Shown: positions 32,201 through 42,436 of the stretch, piece by piece
Position numbering within the stretch: the stretch's first letter is position 1
How the letters are laid out: every line of letters starts with the position of its first letter
DNA from: Anopheles merus
Taxonomy: Eukaryota > Arthropoda > Insecta > Diptera > Culicidae
Assembly: GCF_017562075.2 (NCBI RefSeq)
Contig: NC_054085.1
Coordinates: forward strand, 2,728,001 to 2,792,000
Reading direction: 5' to 3'
DNA length: 64,000 nt
The notes under the pieces: generated by a model
The model's database searches: none
What the model saw: only the letters and a program-made list of their open reading frames with translations
Told to the model about the DNA's origin: nothing
Made by a program: the position numbers and the translations under genes

Positions 32201-32457
32201 TGTGTATGATATGTGCCTGTGGCTATTGTAACGGATTTTCTCTGGTGGTTAAACGCAGCGTTCTGTTCTGTGTTCTGTGCATTGGATTTAAGCAGCAAGA
32301 GTCTCCTCGATTTTTCGGTGAGCTCGTGCACCGACCATCCACACCGAGACACCATATTGACGGGGCCCCATAAACCACCTTTGAGTTTTGGCTTCAGTAT
32401 CGCTGTAACGGTTTTTGATCCCGACTTAGCCCACTTGTCAGTTGACCACAAAAGTTG
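32201..32457. other. Spacer between the repeat copies
   Basis: No gene. CTGTAACGGTTTTTGATC-like text near 32403 is echoed by TGTAACGGTTTTTGGTC near 31207, another local repeat. Confidence 0.4.
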
Positions 32458-32800
32458 AGTAGGGCCCTGAGTGAAAATTTAAGTTTTTGCTGTAAAATCA
32501 GGTACGTTCCACGATCCCAGGCTTGGGATGTGAATACCATTTTTCGCGTGAAAAAAGGCGGTCAGTTTTTGGGACACATCTGCAAAACAAGTATAAGACC
32601 CCCCAGACAAGCACAGGCACGTTTCATCCAAGACAAATTGAAGAGCGCACATATCGATATCGATGGAATCGTTTCTCAAATGAAACGTCTACCCACTGGA
32701 ACACCGTTGATTGCTTGGTGTTAGTCAGTTTTTCCTGCTAATTTTACAGGCTACGAGCCAGTGTATTGATATTTTGTTTCGGGCTCTTTAAAGCATTGAG
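32458..32800 (+). repeat. Diverged 350-bp repeat, copy B
   Basis: Second copy of the repeat at 31843-32200. It has a TATAAG box near 32593, a CGTTTC-TCAAAT-GAAACG hairpin near 32670, and the GGCTACGAGCC stem near 32749. Confidence 0.7.
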
Positions 32801-33589
32801 ACGAAGTCGAACATCCACATCGACGGGGCCCCTGGATCGCCTGGGCCCAGTCCGCCCACCGTTTAACGCGCCACTGGATCCCTGTGATAACTGTAAATAT
32901 TGCACCAAGTTATAGGGAAATGGGTCTGAACTACCTTTGTATACAAAAAAAAACCCGATTAATTGAAATTTCACTACTTAAAATGTTCACTACTTAATGT
33001 TAATGTGTCATGTCTATGAAACAACTAAACTATTTCCAACTACTAAATAAAACTAACTTTTTATTTATTTGTGATACAACTAATTTATTTTATTGTTATA
33101 ATCCCGCTACTTTAACACCGTATCCCGCGATCACCGACACCAGAATGGGCTTTTTGCGCCATCGCTTCGCTCGTCTCGATCGCTTCTCGCTCTCTTCTCA
33201 TAAATTGTTCTCGCTGAGTGTCAGCCGCCCGAATCATGTATGCCGCCTTCAGCTCCATCTACACGCAGCCGCTTGTATGGAGAACTTGTTGCGGCTATGG
33301 TCGCTACACCTATCACATGTTTCATGATGACGTTATTACACGCTAATAGAGAAAGTATAATATATTTCAGTTGAAAATACTCAATTTTATTCGTCTGTTT
33401 TTTTATTATTTTTAATTCGATTTACAAACATTGTACACTAGTCCATCCTAGTTATTTGTAGATGAAGCAACATTTGCCGGAAATGATGGTTCTTCAAATG
33501 TCCCATATCTGCTTGTTGTTGTTCAACTATTTCATAGTGTTATGCAATCAAAATGGCAGTTCCGTAGTGCAATCTTCAGCTCACACGAC
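32801..33589. other. No recognised gene
   Basis: AT-rich, with a GC-richer patch at 33110-33330 (open frame 33010-33327) lacking motifs I know. Confidence 0.5.
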
Positions 33590-33675
33590 TATACCACACG
33601 CCCGTTGTGGATTCAAGCCGCATACGATCAGTCCCCTCGTAGCAAGGACTGACTATTCCACTGCGTGATATTGTA
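33590..33675 (+). mobile_element. Degenerate SINE relic
   Basis: GGATTCAAGCC (weak B box) then GTAGCAAGGACTGACTATTCCACTGCG, the conserved SINE core seen at 15905 and 16303. Ends lost. Confidence 0.5.
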
Positions 33676-33849
33676 CATAAGTATCGAAAGCTTGTATAGA
33701 TCGCATATGACTTTACGACAAAAAGAAAATGTAATAAAAAAATATATATAAATATCACATTCACTCATCTGTTCACCGGCAAAATTTGGAAGCAACAAGC
33801 AACCCTTCCAAAATACCACGGCTATCCCCGTCGTCTAGCGTGACGAATC

Positions 33850-34521
33850 TTGATGGAGCAGTACCAAGCACGTCGAAGAACAAGGGATCGCTTGGTTAGC
33901 ATATACCAAGCAAACCCACGAACAAGGGATCCCCTGGACTACCAAGCACGTCCAATTGTGTCAACCGCGACATCGGGACAAGCGTTGCGATTTCAGCCGA
34001 TACCGGTCATGTCAACTAGCCAGGCTGCACCAAACACGTTCTCGGGGCAGATACCTCGGTTCCAACTTGTAACACCACTGTCGCCGGGAATTGGAACACA
34101 AGTTCAGGCGCAACATGACACGTCGACGGGAAACGATTCGCGCGGTCAGCCAGTTCCGATAACGTCAACAGGTCAAGCAGTAGTGGTCCAGTCAGGACCG
34201 AACACTACAATTTCCATACCTGAAACTACAACGGACCAGGGAGTACGGGTCCATTCGGAACTGGAAACTTCGATGAACGAAGAATAAGAAGAACAACCCT
34301 ATTGGGCATCGTCGAACGCATCGTCAAAAAAATGCTCTATGGCTCTCTAGACAAGCTAGAGTTGATGGAAAAATGTTGAGCTGTCTAGAATATCTTGAGA
34401 GTTCATTTATAAAATTTATGCAAGAGCGAGAACCCGTGTCTGCGTTTTTAGATTTGGTAGCCGAAAGAATGCTACTTAGAAGAAAAGAGGATTTGGAAAA
34501 ATGCAAAATGAGAACGATTTG
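33850..34521 (+). pseudogene. Unrecognised ORF, Gln/Thr-rich then helical
   Basis: An open frame from 33850 to 34287 (145 residues) has repeated short blocks (TSTGQAVVVQ, SGQALRFQP, SGQIPRFQL), low complexity and no domain. Two frameshifts later a helical tail continues (LGIVERIVKKMLYGSLDKLELMEK, then SSFIKFMQEREPVSAFLDL and a basic end) to a stop near 34521. Its position upstream of a Harbinger transposase relic could suggest a DNA-transposon accessory protein, but I have no motif for that. Two breaks imply a dead gene. Confidence 0.35.
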
Positions 34522-34835
34522 AAATCGATGATAAAAATGAATATCAGAAGCTGTGTCTCTAGAATGAGGGATCTTGTTCCCAGTGAATAAGGAGGGAGGG
34601 GCATCGATGGATAAGACTCAACTTGGTTAGACCGCTTACAGTTATGCCTACAGCTGGTTGTAACATAACTAAACAGCGTGGTCAACGGTTATGTTACGCA
34701 AACGTACTGCATTTCGATACGGACATTTATGTTAAAAACTAATATAAAAAGCAGCGTCATCTGAAAAAACTATCTAGCTGGCCCTGTTGAATTCAGAACC
34801 AAATTAGGGTAAGTTTTTTTCATTTTAGTTTAAAG

Positions 34836-35006
34836 ACATTCTAACAACATGTCCCTCACGGGTTCAAGCCCCGAATGAACCGTGCCTCCATACGTGGGAC
34901 TGACTATACTGCTATGGGGGGAAATCAATAAGTCACTGCAAACCAACCCCCACTAATGATAGATCAAGGCCTCGACCGACAACGGTTGTAGTGTCAAAGA
35001 AGAAGA
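34836..35006 (+). mobile_element. 5'-truncated SINE copy
   Basis: Starts inside the head (ACAACATGTCCCTCAC), has B box GGTTCAAGCCCC, GTGGGACTGACTATACTGC, and ends CAAAGAAGAAG. Same family and orientation as the first copy at 15905. Confidence 0.8.
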
Positions 35007-35104
35007 TCTTCTGAACATTGGTCTTTGCATCAGGAATCAAAGTATTAACTACTTCACTGGCACTATTTTTCGGATGGTGGAAGGAGATAGTTAAAAATAT
35101 GTAA

Positions 35105-35554
35105 TTAAAAAACTGTGCTCTTCTGTGTCAAAGGAGAAGACATTCTGAACATAGGTCCATAACTTACACGAAATAGAAACTGCAAACTTTTAAAATTTTC
35201 TCCAGTCGCAACTAATATTAAGCCGATAATCAAACGTTCTCTTACTGTGACTGCCTTTTTCATGTAAGTATCATGTTTATACATTTTTGTAGTTATTTTC
35301 TGCAACATATACTCAAAGTCCTCCTCCATCATCCTCAAGAACTGGATAATTGTTTCATCGGCAGCTTCTTCGGCAATATCAGCTAACAAACGATTCCCGG
35401 CCTCGTTGCTTTTATAAAGCATTGGTCGAACCCGCCATCGGCGACGACGACTTCGCACCAAACCGTACAGACAAGACAATATCGTTGTTGTAGATATCTG
35501 GTAGATAAGAAAAACCTTTATGTCTGTAAGCACCTTGCAATATGCAAGAAACAT
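35105..35554 (-). pseudogene. Harbinger-type transposase, N-terminal fragment
   Basis: 149-residue minus-strand frame. KHDTYMKKAVTVRERLI followed by GLILVATGENFKSLQFLFRVS matches the N-terminal helical region of PIF/Harbinger transposases (ISPRERL-x-TLRFLATG type in relatives such as HARBI1). The DDE catalytic domain is absent; the frame ends at 35105 soon after the motif. No TIRs placed. Its start overlaps the LTR-like sequence at 35487-35616, so the first residues are not transposase. Confidence 0.65.
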
Positions 35555-35616
35555 TTATTTGCACCTTGTATGTGCAAGCACCTTCTATTTGCAAGCACCT
35601 GGAAGTTATAGGCATA
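35487..35616 (+). repeat. Gypsy-B LTR fragment (5' side)
   Basis: GTAGATATCTGGTAGATAAG, then GTCTGTAAGCACCTTGCA and TATGCAAG match the 3' LTR of gypsy-B at 48448-48510 (GTAGACATCTGGTAGATAAT, GTAAGCACCTTGCATTATGCAAG). Three CTTG-n-GCAAG hairpin units lie at 35536-35596. It is cut at AGCT 35617-35620 by the CsRn1-like gypsy. Confidence 0.6.
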
Positions 35617-35620
35617 AGCT

Positions 35621-35967
35621 TTTGGCTACCTCGTGGGTAGACCACTTTTTTATTTGGATTCCCAAGATGTCACAAAATACAATTTTTAGATCAAGCGTTA
35701 CGCAGTTACGGGAGCACGTCCACTAACGGATGAGAACGAAAAGAGAAGAGAGCGCGTGGTGGGAACGACGGCTTTTTATAATCTTTTTTAACGGGAAATA
35801 GTTTAGTCTGGCTAAGTTGGTAACTATTGCTCGAATTAGGGTGCTCGAATAAGGTTGCTCGAAATAGGGTGCTTGAATTAGGGTGTTCGAATTAGAGTGC
35901 CCGATATTTTGAATTGACGGTTGACGTCAGCTCCGGACTGTGGTGAGGCTATAACGTGGTCGCCACA
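35621..35967 (-). repeat. 3' LTR of CsRn1-like element
   Basis: 347 bp, starts TGTGGCGACC on the minus strand. Contains five tandem 14-15-bp units of GCTCGAATTAGGGT type near 35830-35905. One difference from 40830-41176 noted (AACGG versus AGCGG). Confidence 0.93.
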
Positions 35968-35989
35968 GTGCTTCCCTGCTAGACTGGAG

Positions 35990-38971
35990 TTACCGGTAAC
36001 GAACGGGGATGATGACACGTCGCTGTGAACGCGTAACTCCGGTCGAGAAGTCGTTCGGAGGTGACGGCTCTGTCGGTGGTGGTGAAGCTGGTGGTGGTGG
36101 CGCTGATGGTGGTGAAGCTGGTGGTGGTAGCGCTGGTGGTGGTGGCGTATACTCTGCTGCAGATGGTGGCGTAAGCTGTGTCACTGGCTCGGGTTGCTGG
36201 AGTGAGTAGCACGGTTTCAGGCGGTCAATAGAGATGTTAGTTGCCCTCTCGTTGATCAGGACTTCGAATGACTTGTCACTACGCCTAAGCACCTTGTAAG
36301 GCCCTTGGTACGGCGGGGTAAGGGCTGGGCGGACGGTGTCATTCCGGACGAAGACGTGGCTGCATGTCCGAAGATCCGAATGGACGAAGGGTGTTGCTTT
36401 GTCATGCCAGGCCGTTTGTGTTGGGCGAATGGTGTTCATGGCATACTTAAGCGACTTGGTGAACTCGGTGGTGTCTGGCAGGCTGGTCATCGGGCTGCTA
36501 TTAAAAAACTCCGCTGGGATCTTTAGCGTGCTTCCATAAACCAGCTCTGCTGGCGAAGCTTTGATGTCGTCTTTGTACGCTGTGCGCAATCCAAGGAGTA
36601 TGATGGGAAGGTGGTCGGTCCAATGAGCGGTGTTTTTGGTACAAATAGCTGCCTTCAGCGTACGGTGCCATCGTTCTATCAAGCCGTTGGCCTGCGGATG
36701 ATAAGCCGTTGTGCGTAGATGTTTGATGCCCAGTAACTGGTTCAGCTCTGCGAAAAGCGTCGACTCGAACTGCCTGCCTTGATCCGTGGTGATGAACGAT
36801 GGAACGCCAAAGCGAGCTATCCATCCACTGAGTAGGGCTGCGGCTACAGTCGTTGATGTTATGTCAGGGATGGGAATAGCTTCTGGCCAGCGTGTGAAGC
36901 GATCGATGATGGTGAGGCAGTAACGATGTCCATTGCTGATCGGGAACGGTCCAACCAGGTCCAGGTTGATGTGTGCGAACCTAGCATCCGGTACCGGGTA
37001 GCGTCCTAGAGGGCTGCGGGTATGGCGTTGCACCTTCGTAGCCTGACACGCTAAGCAGTGGCGGACGAAATCTCGCGTATCTCGGCGGATATTCAGCCAG
37101 ACGAATCTCTCCGTCATCAGCTTTGTGGTAGTTTTCGCTCCGGGATGACTCATCTGATGAACCGCGCGTAGTAGTTGTTGACGAAACGGTTTCGTGACAT
37201 ACGGACGAATGATGCCGGCGGGGCAATCGCAGTACAAAGCCATGCTGCTGCCAGGTATTGGAACTCCTTGAAGGACCAGATCCGTCCTTGTTTTCCCACT
37301 GAGTATGTCGGCGAGCTCGGGATCTCGGGTCTGGTCTTCGGCCAATTTCTCGTAGTCGATGGATGTTGATGACTGGATGGGCTCGATTCGGGACAGCAAG
37401 TCGGCAGTGACGTTTTCCTGGCCTTCAATATGCCGGATGTCGGTGGTGAACTGGCCAATAAAGTCAAGGTGCCGTGCTTGTCTAGGAGAGGCCTTATCCA
37501 GCGACTGGCGGAAAGCATAAACCAGAGGTTTATGATCCGTGTAAATATGGAAAGATCGTCCTTCCAACTGATGGCGAAAATACCGGACGGCCAAGTAAAC
37601 AGCTGCTAGTTCGCGATCGTACGTGGAATATCGGCGCTGTGCGTTGTCGAACTTTCGAGAGAAGAATCCGAGCGGCTGCATCTGCCCGTCGATGACCTGG
37701 TGTAAGGCGGCGCCGGCAGCGAAATCGGAAGCATCACACCACAGTGATAGTTCGGCGGATGGTACAGGGTGTACCAGCATGGTAGCCTGTGCAAGTTGAC
37801 GTTTGCAGTCCTCAAAGGCCGTGTCGGTAGCTGGGGTCCAGGTCAGCGATGACTTATCTCGCCGTTTGTTGCCGGGAATCATCTCCAGGAGCGGTCCTTG
37901 TGCTCGCAGCGCGTGGGGGATGAAGCGCCTGTAGAAGTTGATCATCGCCAAAAATCGCTTAAGCTCCATGACAGTGTTTGGCTTCGGGAACTGACGTATG
38001 GTGTCTACTTTCTCTTCCAGTGGTAGGATGCCTTCAGACGTAACACGGTGTCCCAGGAAGGAGATCTCAGGCTGGGTAAACTCGCACTTCGCAAGGTTGA
38101 TGGTCAAACCGTGCTGCGTGAGGCGAGCAAATAGCAGTCGCAGGTGTTCGCGATGTTCTTCTGGTGTCTTCGAGGCCACTATGATGTCGTCGATATAGGG
38201 AAACACAAAGTTCAAGCCGCGTAGCACATCGTGGATTAGCCGTTGGAACGTCTGCGCCGCATTGCGTAATCCGAAGGGCATCGTCACGTACTCAAATAGG
38301 CCGAAAGGAGTGAAGATCGCTGTCTTCGGGATGTCCTCTGGATGGATGGAGATCTGGTGGTAGGCTTTCTGTAGATCCACCTTTGAGAAAAGGGTTTTTC
38401 CTCCCAGTTGCATGGTGAAGTCTTGTAGATAAGGCAATGGATACCGGTCAGGGGTGGTATGCGCGTTGAGGGACCGATAATCACCGCACGGACGCCAGGA
38501 ACCATCAGCCTTTTTTACCATATGCAGCGGGCTGGCCCAACTGCTACTGGACGGTCTGCAAATTCCTAGCTGCACGAGGGAGTCGAATTCTTCTTTGGCT
38601 GCTTGGTACTTGTCGGGTGGAAGACGACGCGAACGGGCGAAAGTTGGAGGACCCGTTGTTTCGATACGATGTACCACCTCGGATTGCATCCGCACACCCG
38701 GTGAGTTTGTGATGAGTGTAGGAAACTCGTTCAGCAGGTCGGCCATCGGTGAATTTGCGTCGCACACCTTGACGGCGGTTTGTCGAGTGGTATCCGGAAG
38801 TCCTGGCACACGTAGGTTGGTTTGGGCATCCACCAAACAGCGCTGTCGAAGGTCTACTAGAAGATGGTAATGGCGAAGAAAGTCCGCTCCAATGATAGCA
38901 GAGCTTACGTCCGCGGTAATAAAATTCCACACAAAGGGGCGGCGTAAACTAAAATCAAGTATACGGAGGGA
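35990..38971 (-). pseudogene. CsRn1-like pol: RT, RNase H, integrase
   Basis: Open for about 990 codons on the minus strand down to the stop at 35990. IIGADFLRHYHLLVDL closes the protease. RT: SSWASPLHMVKK, DLQKAYHQI, FPYIDDIIVAS (catalytic YIDD). RNase H: WCDASDFAAGAALHQ and YTDHKPLVY. Integrase: H-x-C zinc arm (HQMSHPGAKTT, HCLACQ), NLDLVGPF, TTDQGRQFES and NGLIERWHRTLK (DDE). The C-terminus is a Pro-rich tail with PPPASPP units. Preceded by an in-frame TAG at 38972-38974 that cuts it from the protease start, hence pseudogene; otherwise intact. Confidence 0.9.
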
Positions 38972-39184
38972 CTAACCAAATACCATGATCGGAGTACCGT
39001 TGGCTGCAAACAGTCGCATGGTGGACGGCGTCGGGGGGTTGTAGTTGGCTGGCTTCGGTAACACGGAGACATCGGCACCAGTATCGATCAAATAACGCTG
39101 GTTGGTTCGTCGGTCGATCACCATCAACCGACTGCTCACAGGTGAGATGGTAGCCACTTGCGATCCGATATCTCCAGCGTATCC
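38972..39184 (-). pseudogene. CsRn1-like protease
   Basis: Open between the gag stop and the TAG at 38972-38974, same frame as gag and pol. Reads ATISPVSSRLMVIDRRTNQ then YLIDTGADVSVLP, with the retropepsin D-T-G-A triad intact, and ANGTPIMVFG just before the stop. It would cleave the polyprotein during particle maturation. Confidence 0.85.
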
Positions 39185-40132
39185 TCAGGCTGAAGACGAC
39201 GGCTGGCCGACGCGCTGGCTGACAGGGGCTGGAAACGAACAGGGCGGGCGGCAGGTCCGGGCGGCTGTCCCGTAACGTCGATGGTAGTAGCACTCTCCTT
39301 CAGATGGTTCTGTACCGACACGAGATGCCACTGGTGGACGTGAGCGCGGCCGACTTTGGCGTTGGTCACGGTTACGACACTCTGTGATGAAGTCGTTAAG
39401 TTGCTGTGTGAGTTCGTCCACCTGGCGCGAAATACGTTGCTCGAAATCGTTGGATGTGGTGCGCACCCCGGCTACGGCATGGTGCACACAGGTGTTGTTG
39501 GATGCGGACAGGCATTCCACCATAGTATCGGCGACGGCAGCTTTCTCAGTTACACTTCCGGGTGCAGCAACGACGGCCGATTGCACATGTGGCGGAAGCT
39601 TGTTGATCCAAAGGTCGGTGAGGAGCGTACTGGCCAACGTGTCGCTGGAGGCTCGGTGCATTTCAGCTAGCAGCTGGGAGGGCTTGCGGTCCCCTAAGTC
39701 CATGCCGTATAGGAGACGATGAAGGCGGTTACGCTGGGATTCCCCGAAATGCTGAAGGATGTTCCGCTTGATGTAATCGTACCGTTCCGTCGCAGGTACA
39801 TTCTCGATTATCGGCTGGATCTCGTTATACACTCGAAGAGGAATTTGGGCCATCAATACGTGGTAGCGCTTATGGTCCATTTTGGTGGTGATTCCGGTCG
39901 CGGCGAACCAATGCTCCAGTGCACAAAAGTATGCAGGCAAATTGTGCAGGTCCATTTCGGGTACACTCAGTCGAACGGCTTGTGCTGCTTCCACTCGAGG
40001 ATCACTTGTCGTTTCTGCTCCTGTCATGGCATTAGTTGCGTGGAGCGTGCCAGTTCTCTCCATGTTCACCGGGGGTGCATCGTACGTTGCCGCTTGGGGA
40101 GCGGGTTGACGTTCTGGACTATGTTGCATCAT
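39185..40132 (-). CDS. CsRn1-like gag
   Basis: 315 residues from the ATG at 40132 to TGA at 39185-39187. Residues 55-80 MDLHNLPAYFCALEHWFAATGI and 85-135 form the capsid block, with RNRLHRLLYGMDLGDRKPSQLLAEM near 140-165 and WINKLPPHVQSAVVA. The C-terminus has a C-x2-H-x9-C-x3-C type finger (CYYHRRYGTAARTCRPPC), the CHCC pattern of CsRn1-clade gag rather than CCHC. The stop lies in the same frame as the protease, so expression of pol would need read-through, or the stop is a recent mutation. Confidence 0.88.
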   Translation of the reverse strand: MMQHSPERQPAPQAATYDAPPVNMERTGTLHATNAMTGAETTSDPRVEAAQAVRLSVPEMDLHNLPAYFCALEHWFAATGITTKMDHKRYHVLMAQIPLRVYNEIQPIIENVPATERYDYIKRNILQHFGESQRNRLHRLLYGMDLGDRKPSQLLAEMHRASSDTLASTLLTDLWINKLPPHVQSAVVAAPGSVTEKAAVADTMVECLSASNNTCVHHAVAGVRTTSNDFEQRISRQVDELTQQLNDFITECRNRDQRQSRPRSRPPVASRVGTEPSEGECYYHRRYGTAARTCRPPCSFPAPVSQRVGQPSSSA

Positions 40133-40439
40133 CTTTTAATCGCTTGCGAGCACGTGGTTTCACGAGTATCGAGAACAAAAGAAGTGATGTGGTAGTCGGG
40201 AGTTGGGCTTACTTCAGTGAGACAAAAATGGCGGCTGTCAATGGCGTCGAACGTGCAAAATGGCGGCAGTCAACGGCTTTACAAGGAGCGCTTTCTTTTG
40301 TCCGGGCTGGAACGCTGGAATTGTTGCTCTTCCTTCTCTTTGGGGACGGCGATGTAACCCGCGGCTCGATCCTCTGTAGCGATGCGGGTGCACGATGCAA
40401 GGGAAACACGTCGGTGCGTATGGAGAACAATGCACTCGG

Positions 40440-40620
40440 GACGGGACACTCGCGACACTTACGCACACGCGGACGTGACGAACACACGCGACGATTACGC
40501 ACACATGGGCGTGTAGGGCACTCGCGACGATTATGCACACGCGGGCGTGTAGGGCACTCGCGACACTTATGTACACGCGGGCGTGAAGGGCACTCGCGAC
40601 ATATTATGCACACGCGGAAA
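40440..40620. repeat. 36-bp tandem repeats in the leader of CsRn1-like element
   Basis: About five units of CACACGCGGGCGTG-n-GGGCACTCGCGAC type between the 5' LTR and gag, each 35-37 bp. Overlapping arginine/cysteine-rich frames on both strands are repeat artefacts. Confidence 0.85.
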
Positions 40621-40807
40621 CTCGATCGAACACGGTTTTTGTTCTTGCGAGAGAAAAAAAAAAAGGTACGACACTCTGCGACGCTTGATACACACACTAC
40701 ACGTACCATTTTACTCGCGGCGTTGTCGGATCGGGGCGAACGGGAAACGCGTAGCGGGGAAAAGGCGAAAGCGGGCCGATGATGAATCTGTCGATCGGGA
40801 ATCTCGG

Positions 40808-40827
40808 GAATCACGTCGGGGTCACCA
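40808..40827 (-). promoter_or_regulatory. tRNA-Trp primer-binding site
   Basis: Minus strand TGGTGACCCCGACGTGATTC starts two bases after the 5' LTR end. It is complementary to the 3' end of insect tRNA-Trp as I recall it. Confidence 0.8.
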
Positions 40828-40829
40828 GT

Positions 40830-41176
40830 TTTGGCTACCTCGTGGGTAGACCACTTTTTTATTTGGATTCCCAAGATGTCACAAAATACAATTTTTAGAT
40901 CAAGCGTTACGCAGTTACGGGAGCACGTCCACTAGCGGATGAGAACGAAAAGAGAAGAGAGCGCGTGGTGGGAACGACGGCTTTTTATAATCTTTTTTAA
41001 CGGGAAATAGTTTAGTCTGGCTAAGTTGGTAACTATTGCTCGAATTAGGGTGCTCGAATAAGGTTGCTCGAAATAGGGTGCTTGAATTAGGGTGTTCGAA
41101 TTAGAGTGCCCGATATTTTGAATTGACGGTTGACGTCAGCTCCGGACTGTGGTGAGGCTATAACGTGGTCGCCACA
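40830..41176 (-). repeat. 5' LTR of CsRn1-like element
   Basis: 347 bp; partner of 35621-35967 with a single mismatch seen. Confidence 0.93.
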
Positions 41177-41198
41177 AGCTCATATGAATTATAATAAT

Positions 41199-42107
41199 GG
41201 GGTCCTTCACCATTTTATTCTGTTTTTTTGTATGGAGTTTGACAGTTGGAGGCTGAAATCTTGTTAACACTCCATACAAAACCGCACAGTACACTAGCCT
41301 GCAATTTTCAGTCTAGATTATTCTAGCCTCCCGCACAACAAAATCGAGCAGTTTTTGAGCTCGCTTTCTAGCTCGCTTTCCGCCGAAACCGATCGAGAAA
41401 GCGAGCAGAAACGTCCGAAGAACCGATCGAAGCTCTTGATCGATTGAAGCGTTTACGGTCGTTCGAGAGAGCGCGCTGTAAGGGGTTTTCTCTTTCTGTC
41501 AAAAAAAGCTCCGGTACACGACCGTGATGGCGCAAAAATGATAGTGGCCGAAAAACAGTTCACACCAACGTTCTCTTTTTCCCCTCCTTCCCCTCTTCCA
41601 CATCTTTTCACCTCGCTTTATCATTATTAATTCCTGCTCTGTAGCTACATTGAGCGAGAGGTTGAGAAGTTTTCGATCGTTTTGCGCAGCGGGCTCAAAG
41701 CTAGAATTAGATTCGAGTACCTGCTCGAAAAACGGCAAAACAAGGTGGTGTTTACATTTATCCCAAGGTGCATTAAAGAGATCTGGTGATGGAATCTAAA
41801 AACAAAATGTATGTAGACCGGATGGTCTTATACCCTGTTTTTTATAACCAAATTCACTTTATGAAAGGATGGGTGAAAACTTTTGCTCAAACTGGCTTTT
41901 TACTGACTCAAACGAATACACAAAACACTCTGAAAATCTTCATTCAGAAACAGAAGCGATAAAAATCAGCCTTCTAAAATCATACACCTTGGGATAAGCC
42001 CACCTGTATATTATACCCACTTAGATAGCAGCTCGAAAACTGCTATACAATGCAAACAGCTGACAGGCTGAAATTTCAGTCTACGAACTTAAAACGGAAA
42101 GGGCCCC
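41199..42107 (+). mobile_element. G4 MITE copy 1 with nested MITE
   Basis: Starts GGGGTCCTTCAC, ends GGAAAGGGCCCC, flanked by AAT at 41196-41198 and 42108-42110 (3-bp duplication). The copy at 43101-43636 is inverted relative to this one; aligned on opposite strands they match along most of their length. Without the nested MITE (41330-41693) this copy is about 543 bp against 536 bp for copy 2. No ORF. A 3-bp-TSD MITE class has been described in Anopheles (Tu, 2001, from memory). Confidence 0.88.
41330..41693 (+). mobile_element. C3 MITE copy 1 (364 bp), inside G4 MITE
   Basis: Termini CCCGC...GCGGG, flanked by CT at 41328-41329 and 41694-41695. The G4 copy 2 lacks it and reads TAGCCTCAAAGC across the site, proving insertion. 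Homologous to 52619-52970 in opposite orientation. Inner parts are rich in GATCGA motifs and purine blocks. Confidence 0.88.
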
Positions 42108-42113
42108 AATTGT

Positions 42114-42436
<323 letters not shown>

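Larger units (their letters stand above)
35621..41176 (-). mobile_element. CsRn1-like Ty3/gypsy element, young
   Basis: Minus-strand element with 347-bp LTRs at 40830-41176 (5') and 35621-35967 (3'), one mismatch seen, and 4-bp target duplicates AGCT (35617-35620, 41177-41180). The primer site is complementary to the 3' end of tRNA-Trp (20 bases, 40808-40827, from recalled insect tRNA-Trp). tRNA-Trp priming and a CHCC-type gag finger are features described for the CsRn1 clade of Ty3/gypsy. Coding: gag, protease, RT, RNase H and integrase in one frame broken only by TGA and TAG. It inserted in the 5' LTR region of gypsy-B. Confidence 0.9.

Noticed and set aside
31843..32800. Histone or snRNA gene pair, because of TATA boxes and small stems
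   Set aside because: The histone 3' stem-loop and snRNA proximal elements are not found; no coding frame.
36009..36209. Gly-rich plus-strand frame
   Set aside because: It is the reverse of the Pro-rich C-terminus of the CsRn1-like pol.
40209..40874. Arg/Cys-rich minus-strand frame of 221 codons before gag
   Set aside because: It lies over the 36-bp leader repeats and primer site of the CsRn1-like element; its periodicity comes from the DNA repeats.
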